A stretch of 34,286 nucleotides of DNA, from positions 1 through 34,286 of the forward strand of contig JBNJCV010000012.1 in the NCBI GenBank assembly GCA_051744245.1, in the 5' to 3' direction. The position numbers and the translations under genes were made by a program. The notes beneath the pieces were generated by a model. That model was not told the origin of the DNA. It did not search any database and saw nothing but the letters and a program-made list of their open reading frames with translations. This document shows positions 8,695 through 16,384 of this stretch, piece after piece (the first letter of the stretch is position 1; every line of letters starts with the position of its first letter). This DNA comes from M55B165 sp051744245. GTDB taxonomy: Bacteria; Actinomycetota; Humimicrobiia; Humimicrobiales; Humimicrobiaceae.

Positions 8695-9696
8695 TTAGTC
8701 TTCTTCTGGCTCAATCCAGGTCATCATTTTCCTCAGTTTATTTCCAACTTTTTCTATAGGATGTTCTTCTTCCTTTCTTTTTATAGCATTGTATACAGGT
8801 CTTCCAGCTTTATTTTCAAGTATCCAATCTTTTGCAAATTTTCCAGTTTGTATATCCTTTAGTATATTCTTCATATTTTCCCTGGTCTGCTGGGTGATAA
8901 TTTTTTTACCGATAACCATATCACCATATTCAGCGGTATCACTTATTGAATCCCGCATCCTGGATATTCCACCTTCATAAATTAAGTCTACTATTAATTT
9001 TAATTCACTTAAAACTTCAAAATATGCAATTTCGGGCTGGTATCCTGCTTCAACCAAAGTATCAAAACCTGCCCTTATAAGTTCGGTAGTTCCTCCGCAA
9101 AGTACAGCTTGTTCCCCAAATAAGTCTGTTTCTGTCTCTTCCTTAAAGGTTGTAGTAATTATGCCAACTCTTCCTGCACCTAAAGCTTTTGCATAAGCTA
9201 AGGCATATTGTTTAGCTTTGCCTGAAAAATCCTGCTTAACGGCAATTATTGCTGGAACCCCACTTTGGTCCTTGTACATTCTCCTTACAATATGGCCTGG
9301 TCCCTTGGGGGCAATCATTATTACATCAATATTTTCCGGTGGAACAATTTGGCTAAAATGGATATTAAACCCGTGGGCAAAACATAGAATATTTCCTTCT
9401 TCTAAATTGGGTTCTATGTATTCATAGAATATTTTTGGCTGGATCTGGTCCGGAACCAATATCATTATTACATCAGCTTGCTTTGAAGCTTCTGAAGCGG
9501 AATATACGTCAAAACCTCTTTCCTTGGCTTTATTCCATGGTTTGCTACCTTCCAACTCACCCACAATTACATCCATGCCACTTTCCCTTAAATTTTGAGC
9601 ATGGGCATGTCCCTGGCTGCCATAGCCAATTATTGCAAACTTTTTCCCCTCCAATATGCCCATATTAATATTTTTGTCATAAAATATTTCTGCCAT
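8695..9696 (-). CDS. ilvC: Ketol-acid reductoisomerase IlvC
   Basis: This 333-residue class I (short) ketol-acid reductoisomerase carries out the second step of valine and isoleucine synthesis using Mg2+ and NAD(P)H. The Rossmann motif is GYGSQGHAHAQNLRESG. The catalytic domain contains FAHGFNIHF, APKGPGHIVRR, DLFGEQAVLCGG, EVLSELKLIVDLIYEGG and the conserved SISDTAEYG. A strong ribosome site, AGGAGG, lies just before the ATG. It is an orphan: no ilvB, ilvN, ilvD or leu gene is in the window, and I see no T-box leader upstream. It sits between lexA and the SOS-boxed small membrane gene. Confidence 0.97.
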   Translation of the reverse strand: MAEIFYDKNINMGILEGKKFAIIGYGSQGHAHAQNLRESGMDVIVGELEGSKPWNKAKERGFDVYSASEASKQADVIMILVPDQIQPKIFYEYIEPNLEEGNILCFAHGFNIHFSQIVPPENIDVIMIAPKGPGHIVRRMYKDQSGVPAIIAVKQDFSGKAKQYALAYAKALGAGRVGIITTTFKEETETDLFGEQAVLCGGTTELIRAGFDTLVEAGYQPEIAYFEVLSELKLIVDLIYEGGISRMRDSISDTAEYGDMVIGKKIITQQTRENMKNILKDIQTGKFAKDWILENKAGRPVYNAIKRKEEEHPIEKVGNKLRKMMTWIEPEED

Positions 9697-9784
9697 AATG
9701 CCTCCTATAAACTTATTTTTATATCATTTTAAAATAATAGTTAAAAAACATAAATAAGAAACCGGGAAAAAATAAAAAATTATC

Positions 9785-9813
9785 TTGACATACAAACGTA
9801 TGTTCGCTATATT
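9785..9813 (+). promoter_or_regulatory. SOS promoter of the small membrane gene (TTGACA, 17 bp, TATATT)
   Basis: A consensus -35 TTGACA (9785-9790) and -10 TATATT (9808-9813) are separated by exactly 17 bases. The spacer is largely filled by a LexA box, so LexA binding would block polymerase directly. Predicted transcription starts near 9820, giving a leader of only about 24 bases before the ATG at 9844. Confidence 0.85.
9793..9806 (+). promoter_or_regulatory. LexA box 1 (CAAACGTATGTTCG)
   Basis: It matches 12 of 14 positions of the CGAACATATGTTCG consensus and lies between the -35 and -10 elements. An identical copy lies 32 bp downstream. Confidence 0.85.
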
Positions 9814-9824
9814 GTTTACAAATA

Positions 9825-9838
9825 CAAACGTATGTTCG
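9825..9838 (+). promoter_or_regulatory. LexA box 2 (CAAACGTATGTTCG)
   Basis: It is identical to box 1, with centres 32 bp apart (about three helical turns), so two LexA dimers could bind the same face. It lies just after the predicted transcription start and 5 bases before the ATG at 9844. Confidence 0.85.
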
Positions 9839-9843
9839 TTAAT

Positions 9844-10140
9844 ATGGTAATAAGTAAAGTATTAAAGAAAATTATATTAGCAGTTTTAATTATTTTTGTG
9901 AGCCTATTTGTAATTATTGCACTTGGATTCAACGCAAGCAAGATCAGTAGCTCAAGAGTGGTAAAATATTCACAGGTAAGGGTAGATAAGCCACTACACC
10001 TAAACGATATAATAAATAATTACTCTGAACCTGAAAATAGGGAAAAGTTCGTAAGCGAATTTAAAAAAATTAATTCTATAGATTCCTGCCAGTATATAAG
10101 CAATAAGACACTGATAATCCCCATTTTTAAGACAAATTAA
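9844..10140 (+). CDS. SOS-controlled membrane-anchored LysM-like protein (YneA-like division inhibitor candidate)
   Basis: This 98-residue protein has a short basic N-terminus, one hydrophobic helix (about 8-29) and a C-terminal domain of about 55 residues. That domain reads like LysM: VRVDKPLHLNDIINNY, then a helix, then KINSIDS and an ending LIIPIF. This architecture and its control by two LexA boxes match Bacillus YneA, an SOS-induced inhibitor of cell division encoded beside lexA. Sequence identity to YneA looks low, so the call rests on architecture and regulation. An ATG at 9832 in the same frame lies inside LexA box 2, so the ATG at 9844 is more likely. No Shine-Dalgarno sequence is visible. 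Confidence 0.68.
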   Translation: MVISKVLKKIILAVLIIFVSLFVIIALGFNASKISSSRVVKYSQVRVDKPLHLNDIINNYSEPENREKFVSEFKKINSIDSCQYISNKTLIIPIFKTN

Positions 10141-10203
10141 AATTTAAACTTCTATTTTATTTCTAAATCAATTAGAATATTTAAAAATTAACTGGTTACA
10201 ATT

Positions 10204-11406
10204 ATGCCTAAAAATAATTTTTCAGAGGTAAAACAATATTTACTTGAATTTCCAAATTTTTTATCTATCTTTTTATTTGCATTATTTTTCTTGCTTGCAA
10301 GCCCCATTCTTTTGGATATTAGTAAGGACACTGGTCTGGAAGCAGGAAATTTAAGCTTAATTTTTACCCTATATACGGTGGGAGGTATTACAGGACAGCT
10401 GACCTCTGTTTTCTATAGCAGAACATTTAAAAGGCTAAATATAATATTGGCTGGCTATTTTATACTTTTGCCCATTACAACGGCTCTTTATTTTACCCAA
10501 ACCCTTATAATTTTTTATATCCTTTATTTCCTTGCAGGTTATATATTGGGATTGATATGGATACAGGTCAATATAAATATCTTTGAAAGTGTTGTAAAAA
10601 ACAAAGACCGCTTGACAACTATGGCATTGACTTTTTACCCTATTGGGGCATTCTTTGCTCCCATGATTGCTTCTTTTATTGTAAAAAATAATTTTAACTG
10701 GAGGCATATTTATGGGGTTATTATTTTATTTATAATAATTACCATAATCCTTTTTATATTTATTACCAGAAAAAGGAAATATTTTTCAAAAGAGGGAGGC
10801 AGAAAAACCAAACTTAGAGAAGTGTTTAGCAATAAATTGAATAATATCCTTCTTTTGATAATCTCTGCATCAATAATCACTTATTGCCTTGCAGAAACTG
10901 TAATATCTACCTGGTCTCCTACATTCTTTAGGTTGGCAAGGTCCTTTGATGTTCAATCCGCTGGCTTGGTAGTGTCAGTTTTCTGGATTTCTATAATAAT
11001 AGGCAGGGGGATAGTCAGTTCTTTAACGGGAAGGGTTAATTCAAGTTATATAATGCTTGGTCTAGCCATTATTGCTATAATCTCTACTACCTTTGCCATA
11101 TATCTTGATTCTACCACTCTCATTTTTATAACCATTTTTATAGCAGGGCTAGGTTTTTCAGGGCTGTTTCCACTTTTAATTTCTTCTGGGAATAAAATAT
11201 TTAACAAGGGAAAAGACCTTATTGCCACCATTCTTTTTGCTTCTACCAACATTGGGATCTCTCTTGCCCCATTTTTAACCAAAATAATATCAAACAGAAA
11301 CCTTAAGCTTTCTGTTTTAATTTCGGTAATTTTTATGGGTATTACATTCTTGCTTGTTTTGTCACATTTCCTGGTAAAAAAAATTAATATTAAGAACCAG
11401 TTATAA
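10204..11406 (+). CDS. Major facilitator superfamily permease
   Basis: This 400-residue protein is almost entirely hydrophobic, with about 12 predicted membrane helices split by a basic central loop (residues about 195-215, RKRKYFSKEGGRKTKLRE). This is typical of an MFS transporter. The loop between helices 2 and 3 has a weak form of the MFS signature (SRTFKRLN). The substrate cannot be read from the sequence. Distant similarity to sugar/fucose permease-type MFS proteins is possible, given that fucI lies at the far edge of the window, but this is speculation. The ATG at 10204 has no clear ribosome site. The gene is flanked by the SOS gene and a convergent membrane protein. Confidence 0.85.
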   Translation: MPKNNFSEVKQYLLEFPNFLSIFLFALFFLLASPILLDISKDTGLEAGNLSLIFTLYTVGGITGQLTSVFYSRTFKRLNIILAGYFILLPITTALYFTQTLIIFYILYFLAGYILGLIWIQVNINIFESVVKNKDRLTTMALTFYPIGAFFAPMIASFIVKNNFNWRHIYGVIILFIIITIILFIFITRKRKYFSKEGGRKTKLREVFSNKLNNILLLIISASIITYCLAETVISTWSPTFFRLARSFDVQSAGLVVSVFWISIIIGRGIVSSLTGRVNSSYIMLGLAIIAIISTTFAIYLDSTTLIFITIFIAGLGFSGLFPLLISSGNKIFNKGKDLIATILFASTNIGISLAPFLTKIISNRNLKLSVLISVIFMGITFLLVLSHFLVKKINIKNQL

Positions 11407-11465
11407 AGTTTATATTTCATGTAGCTGGGATATTTTTAGAGAAACAGAAGTTTATAAATATTTCT

Positions 11466-11487
11466 ATTTCAGTTTATCTGAAATTTT
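11466..11487 (+). terminator. Possible terminator after the MFS gene
   Basis: ATTTCAG and CTGAAAT (7 bp, perfect) flank a TTTAT loop, and the stem is followed by TTTTA. The stem is short and AT-rich, so this is a weak candidate, but it sits between two convergent genes where a terminator is expected. Confidence 0.35.
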
Positions 11488-11608
11488 ATACCTTTAACAG
11501 AAAACCATTTACCTGCAGTTTATTCTAAATTTGTCCAGATGTGACTAAAAAGGAGTAAACAGAAGTGAGTCCCATATTTTCAAAATCTATATGGTTGCCT
11601 TTAGTAGG

Positions 11609-12037
11609 CTACTTTTTCTTTGATTTAATCTTTTTAAGGCTTATTCTTGAGCCTATAGAGGATATAATAAATAAAAGGGGGCCAATAATTATTCCTATTA
11701 TAAAAAATATATAATTACTCATTATAGGGTAAGTTAGATTATGTAAAAATATTCCAGCAGGGGTAAAAAAAGCGGATATCCCGTTAAGAATTAAAAGAAT
11801 TCTAAGCCCGCCCCTTATTTTTTCTCTAACCACAAGCACTATGAGTGTAATTCCTAATCCCAGGAGTATAAATAATGTAAATAAAAGCAAATACCAGGCA
11901 TAGCCTCTGAAGGATTCCCATAAGCCTGAGATAAGTATAACCACCAGCAGCGTTATAAACAATATTACAATAATCCAGAATATTGTAATAGAAACAGAAG
12001 TGGAAGGATTAAACTTATTTTCTTTTTCTTCTATCAT
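11609..12037 (-). CDS. Four-helix integral membrane protein, unknown function
   Basis: This 142-residue protein has a charged N-terminus (MIEEKENKFN) and four hydrophobic stretches at about 17-38, 48-70, 80-100 and 107-127. It ends with a lysine-rich cytoplasmic tail (RISLKKIKSKKK). I recognise no catalytic motif. The ATG is preceded by a weak AAAGG on the minus strand. It is convergent with the MFS gene and divergent from the LRR lipoprotein. Because hydrophobic AT-rich frames can arise by chance, the coding call is only moderately strong, though length, start context and tail look genuine. Confidence 0.65.
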   Translation of the reverse strand: MIEEKENKFNPSTSVSITIFWIIVILFITLLVVILISGLWESFRGYAWYLLLFTLFILLGLGITLIVLVVREKIRGGLRILLILNGISAFFTPAGIFLHNLTYPIMSNYIFFIIGIIIGPLLFIISSIGSRISLKKIKSKKK

Positions 12038-12323
12038 TGCCTTTTTATTTTTATGTTTATCATTTAACTTTTAATAGTATAGGCTAAAGCTAGTTTAAAA
12101 TACAATCAAGCAAGGAATTGCTTTAAAAAAATTTAAGAATTGCATCTTTTATTTATTACATTTTCTTTAAAGTCTTTTGGCAGCTTTTTTATTTGTTTCA
12201 TTTATATTTTAAAATTTAGAAATAGACCTCATTCAGAAATTAGATATAATATTAATATAGACATTAGAAAAAGTTAACAATGGTTACTTTGCCAGTTTGA
12301 TATAAGTTACCAAATTAAGAGAA

Positions 12324-13160
12324 ATGAAGTATTTTTTAAAAAAATTATATTCATTTACATGGGTTATCTTATTAATTTTTATTCTGACTGGTTGCAATAA
12401 AGCGGATTTCCCGGCCCAAAACTCAGGACTTTATGAAAATTCCCAAAATTATTTTGAAGAATATCAACAACAAGAAAACCAGCAAAACAGCCCAAAAGAT
12501 TTTCAGCTGGTAGAAGTTATTGATCCGGTGCTTGAAACTGTAATAAGAGAAGCATTGGGAAAACCACAGGGCCCTATAACTGAAAAAGATATGCATTCTA
12601 TTTTTGAATTATCTTATGTTGGCCGCGAGGGAAAAAAGATAAAAAATCTTAATGGCCTTGAATACGCCAAAAATCTACAGAAACTGATTTTGAGGAATAA
12701 TTCTATTGAAGACCTTGAACCTGTTTCTGATTTATTAAGTTTAAGCGAACTGAATTTACAGGGAAATAAAATCTCAGATATTTCACCCTTATGCAATCTT
12801 GTTAACCTTAAAAAGCTTAATGTTACAAATAATTTTATAAGTGACCTTAGCCCTCTTTCAGAAATTTCACTTTCACAACTTAGGTTAAGGAATAATAAAG
12901 TTGATGATATATCACCTCTTTCAAACCATACCGAGTTAGAGGGAATGCTTTGCCTACATTATAATAAAATAGTAGATATTTCTCCTATTTCAAATATGGT
13001 TAAATTAAAAAGATTATGTCTCCATGGTAATGAGGTTACCGATATAAAAATGTTATTAGATTTGAAAAAATTAGAATGGTTGGACATAACCGGCAATCCA
13101 ATCGATGATACAGATTCAATAGAAAAACTTAAAGAGTCTGGGGTAGAAATATTGTTTTAA
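12324..13160 (+). CDS. Leucine-rich-repeat lipoprotein (internalin/SDS22-type repeats)
   Basis: This 278-residue protein starts with a lipoprotein signal peptide whose lipobox is LTGC (C24), so it should be anchored on the outer face of the membrane. A Gln/Asn-rich linker (about 25-58) follows. Next is a cap (PVLETVIREALGKPQGPITEKDM) typical of bacterial internalin-like LRR proteins. Then come about seven 21-23-residue repeats of the form L..L.L.NN.I.DISPLSNL (about 95-265). Such proteins usually mediate protein-protein contacts at the surface, and no enzymatic domain is present. The family and surface location are clear; the partner is unknown. The ROK regulator gene follows on the same strand but has its own promoter. 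Confidence 0.9.
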   Translation: MKYFLKKLYSFTWVILLIFILTGCNKADFPAQNSGLYENSQNYFEEYQQQENQQNSPKDFQLVEVIDPVLETVIREALGKPQGPITEKDMHSIFELSYVGREGKKIKNLNGLEYAKNLQKLILRNNSIEDLEPVSDLLSLSELNLQGNKISDISPLCNLVNLKKLNVTNNFISDLSPLSEISLSQLRLRNNKVDDISPLSNHTELEGMLCLHYNKIVDISPISNMVKLKRLCLHGNEVTDIKMLLDLKKLEWLDITGNPIDDTDSIEKLKESGVEILF

Positions 13161-13479
13161 ATAATTAAAAAAATATCCAAAAAATTTAACTAATACAATA
13201 GGTTTCGATTTTTTAGAATTAATTAAAGCACTAGCATATAAAGCATATAATTATAAACTAACTTTTTTCAGGTGTTTTCTTATAAATTGTGTTAAATTAT
13301 TGCAGTCCGAATAAGATATTTTTTTTGCGAAAATAACCGGTTTATTATTCTAGGTCCAGATCCAATATTTGTAGACAAAATAGTTATAAAAACCAGTTAT
13401 AAAATTGACTTGACAAACTAATTATTTTAATCTAATATTATATTATTGTTGTTTTTGTTTTATAATTTTTACTCCTCAT
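13161..13479. other. 319-bp AT-rich intergenic region before the ROK regulator
   Basis: I find no coding sequence here. It contains an 8-bp palindrome AACCGGTT (13335-13342) and two copies of AGTTATAAAA spaced 13 bp apart (13382-13391 and 13395-13404). A consensus promoter lies at 13410-13438. The AACCGGTT palindrome and the paired repeats directly upstream of the -35 element are possible regulator-binding sites. No convincing terminator for the LRR gene is visible. Confidence 0.6.
13410..13438 (+). promoter_or_regulatory. Promoter of the ROK regulator gene (TTGACA, 17 bp, TAATAT)
   Basis: A perfect -35 TTGACA (13410-13415) and a TAATAT -10 (13433-13438) are spaced 17 bp apart, about 41 bp before the ATG. 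The spacer begins with AACTAATTATTTTAAT, and ACAAACTAA overlapping the -35 resembles one half of the palindromes bound by XylR-type ROK repressors. Autoregulation is therefore possible but not shown. Confidence 0.75.
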
Positions 13480-14700
13480 ATGATGGCAGTATTAAGTAAG
13501 CAAAAAACAATAAAGCAAACCAACAGGAAAGCAATTCTTAATATACTACGCAACTCAAAGGGAATGTCAGTTGCTGCTTTTTCAAAAAAAGTGAATTTAA
13601 GTAGGACTACCCTGATGAAAATAATGAATTACTACGTAAAAAGGGACCTAGTTTATATTTCCGGCAAAGGAGAATCCACCGAAGAGGGTGGCAAAAAACC
13701 CAATATTTTTAAGTTCAATCCTAATGGCGGTTATGCTGTAGGAATGATGATTTTAGCTAATAGGCTTCTTACCACAGTAACTAATTTAAATGGGAATATA
13801 AAAGAAAAGATTTCAGTTGATATTATGTCAAACGAAAATTTCGGAGTAGTTTTAGATAAGATAATATATTCTTATGAAGAAATTTTAAAAAGAACCAATA
13901 TCGATAGAAGAAAACTAATAGGGCTAGCTATTGGCACATATGGAATAACTAACTCAAATGAAGGTATAGTTCTTTTTTCCCCGCATTTTCCTTCATGGGG
14001 AGAAAATGTACCCTTAAAAAAGAAGGTAATGGAAAGGATACAGGATAATATACCGGTTATTGTAGACAATGGCATAAGGTTTCAGGTATATGCCGAAAAA
14101 ATTGCAGGTGTTGCCAAGAAGGAAAAAAACATTGTAACCATACTAGCAGGAAAAGGTTTAGGTGCTGGAGTAATGCTGGAGAATGAAATAAAAAGAGGCC
14201 AGCATTTCTTAATTGGAGAAGTTGGCCATATGATAATTAACCCTGATAGTGATGAAGAATGTGCATGCGGGGGAAAAGGTTGTTTTGAAGTAATGGTTTC
14301 AGCAGGGCGCTTGATTAAAATGGCAAAAGTCCTATATGAAGAATATCCTGAATCATTAATATTTAATGGGAGAGGTTATAATAGTATAAATATTTATGAT
14401 ATTTTCCAGGCTGCAGAAAAAAGGGATGAGCTTGCCTTAAAAATAATGGATGATGTCATCAAATGGTTTTCAATAGGCCTGTCAAATATAATTTTGTTAT
14501 ATGACCCCGAGATTGTAGTAATACAAGGAATATTTTCAAAAGCAGGAAATTATTTTATTAAAAGCTTGAGGGATAGGGTTTCAAAAATATCCCTACCTAA
14601 TATTAAAAAGAATACCACTATTAGTTATTCAGAGCTTGGTGATAATGTTGGGGTCCTGGGTGCAGCATCATATGTAATATCAAGATTTTTTACATATTAA
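13480..14700 (+). CDS. ROK-family transcriptional regulator (XylR/NagC type)
   Basis: This 406-residue protein has an N-terminal winged helix-turn-helix (about 15-75; NRKAILNILRNSKGMSVAAFSKKV... RTTLMKIMNYY). A ROK sugar-kinase-like domain follows. The zinc motif is complete: GEVGHM, then CACGGKGCFE. These features are typical of repressors released by a sugar or sugar-derived effector. It lies just upstream of, and on the same strand as, the ABC importer and catabolic genes, so it probably controls them. A similar ROK regulator controls the Thermotoga inositol cluster. ATG codons at 13480 and 13483 are both possible starts, and no Shine-Dalgarno sequence is obvious. Confidence 0.93.
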   Translation: MMAVLSKQKTIKQTNRKAILNILRNSKGMSVAAFSKKVNLSRTTLMKIMNYYVKRDLVYISGKGESTEEGGKKPNIFKFNPNGGYAVGMMILANRLLTTVTNLNGNIKEKISVDIMSNENFGVVLDKIIYSYEEILKRTNIDRRKLIGLAIGTYGITNSNEGIVLFSPHFPSWGENVPLKKKVMERIQDNIPVIVDNGIRFQVYAEKIAGVAKKEKNIVTILAGKGLGAGVMLENEIKRGQHFLIGEVGHMIINPDSDEECACGGKGCFEVMVSAGRLIKMAKVLYEEYPESLIFNGRGYNSINIYDIFQAAEKRDELALKIMDDVIKWFSIGLSNIILLYDPEIVVIQGIFSKAGNYFIKSLRDRVSKISLPNIKKNTTISYSELGDNVGVLGAASYVISRFFTY

Positions 14701-14824
14701 GCTTATTGAAGTGATATTGAAAGGGGTGATCTTATAGCATCAAAAGAAATTTTGTTTTATCAAAACCGCGTAATTATTAGTTAATCGAAGGGGAATGAAT
14801 TTTTTGTAATGAAAGGGGGAAATG

Positions 14825-16309
14825 ATGAAGAAGAAAGCTTTACTGTTACTAATATCTGCAATATGCATCTCCATGGTAATAACTTTTTCATTTAGCGGCT
14901 GCGCGGCAGAACCGGTTGAAGAAGTAGAAGAAGCTGTTGAAGAACCGGTTGAAGAAGTAGAAGAACCGGGTGAAGAAGTAGAAGAAGCTGTTGAAGAGGA
15001 ACCTGCAGAGGAGGAAGAAGTTGCTGACAGTATAATTATCCATTGGGCACAATGGGCACCCGCTGACAATCTGGAAGAACTTTCACAGGATTTTACTGCC
15101 GAAACAGGAATCGAAGTTATAGTTGAACAAACTCCATGGGAAACTTTTGTGCAAAAGTACAATGTTGAAATGGCTGCAGGAAGTGATGCATGGGATATTA
15201 TAATTGCAGATAGCCAGGATTTGGGCAACATGGCTGTTAATGGGCATTTTGTTGAGTTAACTGATTTTGTTCATGAGCATGACATACTTGACAGATACCT
15301 TGAGTCTGCCATGTACTATTTTGGTGAGTACCCAAAGGGATATGGAAGATATTTTGCAATTCCTTGTGAGGGTGATGCTCTAGGTTGGGCTTACAGGGCT
15401 GACCTTTTTGAGGATCCAGACAATATGGCTGCTTTTGAAGAAGAATACGGATATCCTTTGCGAGTTCCAGAATCCTGGGATGAGATACGGGATATAGCTG
15501 AATTTTTCCATGATCCAGATAATGATTTCTACGGTGTGGCCATCTATGGTGATAACGGTTATGATTCACTGGCCATGTTTGCTATGCAGACCATAAGGGT
15601 ATATGGTGGAGATTTAGGTAATTTTGAAACATATGAAGTTGATGGTTACCTAAACAGCGAGGGAGCAGTTAAAGGTATTGAATACTATAAAGAGTTATAC
15701 GGTTATGTACCGCCTGGATTCGGGGATGCCTTCTATGTTGCTACCAATGACGCTTTTGTAAATGGGATTGTTCCTATGGCAACAAACTACTTTGCATTCT
15801 TACCAGCTCTTATAACCGAAGCAACAAATCCATATGCAGCAGATACCGGATTCTTTACCTGTCCGCCGCAGGAAACTGTAGATGGAGAGGTTAAACAGAC
15901 TGCTGCATTAGGCGGCCAAGGTGCTTCTATGGTAAGCTATATTTCCGAGCCAAGAAAGAATGCAGCTTATATGTGGCTGGAATGGTTCCAGAGGGATGAA
16001 ACACAGGCTAAGTGGGGACTTATGCCAGGTTCATTTACCTGTCATAAGGCAACACTAGAATCTGATGAATTCCTAAACGCAGCTCCATTTAACCCAAACA
16101 TGAAAGAAACATTTGAGATATTTGAGGATTGGTGGGCTGTTCCAGAATACGATGAGATGCTTAGAAGTTTTAGTGAGATCATCGGTCGTTATGTAATTGG
16201 TTGCGAGGGATCTGCAGAAGAAGTACTAGAAGAAGTTACTGAAGAATGGACTGATGTATTTGAACAGGCTGGATACTATGATCCAGATTTTGATCCAGGT
16301 GACTTCTAA
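14825..16309 (+). CDS. CUT1-type ABC importer sugar-binding lipoprotein
   Basis: This 494-residue extracellular solute-binding protein of family 1 has a lipoprotein signal peptide ending in FSGC (lipid-bearing C26). An acidic Glu/Val/Pro spacer of about 40 residues follows, and then the binding domain begins at SIIIHWAQWAPADNLEEL. Features typical of the family include DIIIADSQDLGNMA, FAIPCEGDALGWAYRADLFED and PESWDEIRDIAEFF. The second ATG (14825) is preferred because GGGGG lies 5 bases upstream, versus 2 bases for the ATG at 14822. The domain is larger than E. coli MalE, which fits binding of a bulky oligosaccharide or glycoside; this is inference. Two permease genes follow after a hairpin. 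Confidence 0.94.
   Translation: MKKKALLLLISAICISMVITFSFSGCAAEPVEEVEEAVEEPVEEVEEPGEEVEEAVEEEPAEEEEVADSIIIHWAQWAPADNLEELSQDFTAETGIEVIVEQTPWETFVQKYNVEMAAGSDAWDIIIADSQDLGNMAVNGHFVELTDFVHEHDILDRYLESAMYYFGEYPKGYGRYFAIPCEGDALGWAYRADLFEDPDNMAAFEEEYGYPLRVPESWDEIRDIAEFFHDPDNDFYGVAIYGDNGYDSLAMFAMQTIRVYGGDLGNFETYEVDGYLNSEGAVKGIEYYKELYGYVPPGFGDAFYVATNDAFVNGIVPMATNYFAFLPALITEATNPYAADTGFFTCPPQETVDGEVKQTAALGGQGASMVSYISEPRKNAAYMWLEWFQRDETQAKWGLMPGSFTCHKATLESDEFLNAAPFNPNMKETFEIFEDWWAVPEYDEMLRSFSEIIGRYVIGCEGSAEEVLEEVTEEWTDVFEQAGYYDPDFDPGDF
14909..14995 (+). repeat. Tandem repeats encoding the Glu-rich lipoprotein spacer
   Basis: Three copies of a 21-base unit reading GAA CCG GTT GAA GAA GTA GAA (the third has GGT for GTT) start at 14909, 14942 and 14963. 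The first and third are extended by GAAGCTGTTGAA. They encode EPVEEVE-type repeats between the lipid anchor and the sugar-binding domain. Near-identical DNA copies suggest recent slippage expansion. Confidence 0.85.
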
Positions 16310-16322
16310 ATATATTAATCAT

Positions 16323-16357
16323 ATACATGCCCCTCATCCCTGGTGGGGGGCATGTAT
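16323..16357 (+). terminator. Strong hairpin between binding-protein and permease genes
   Basis: ATACATGCCCC and GGGGCATGTAT form a perfect 11-bp stem around a 13-base loop, 13 bp after the binding-protein stop. It is not followed by a T run, so it is more likely an mRNA-stabilising or partial-attenuation element than a full terminator. This arrangement is common in maltose-type operons, where the binding protein must be made in excess of the permeases. Confidence 0.75.
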
Positions 16358-16384
16358 TAGTGGAGTTTTGGAAGGAATGGTTAA

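Noticed and set aside
9697..9784. A T-box or leader attenuator before ilvC
   Set aside because: The leader is short and AT-rich with no T-box sequence, specifier hairpin or terminator/antiterminator pair visible.
11565..11714. A 49-codon frame from a GTG with AGGAG nine bases upstream (+ strand)
   Set aside because: It overlaps antisense with the end of the membrane-protein gene and has no recognisable features; the ribosome-site match may be chance.
14740..15231. A long Ser/Thr-rich minus-strand frame opposite the binding-protein gene
   Set aside because: It is the antisense shadow of the GAA/GTA-rich repeats; the plus strand encodes a clear lipoprotein with signal peptide and family motifs.
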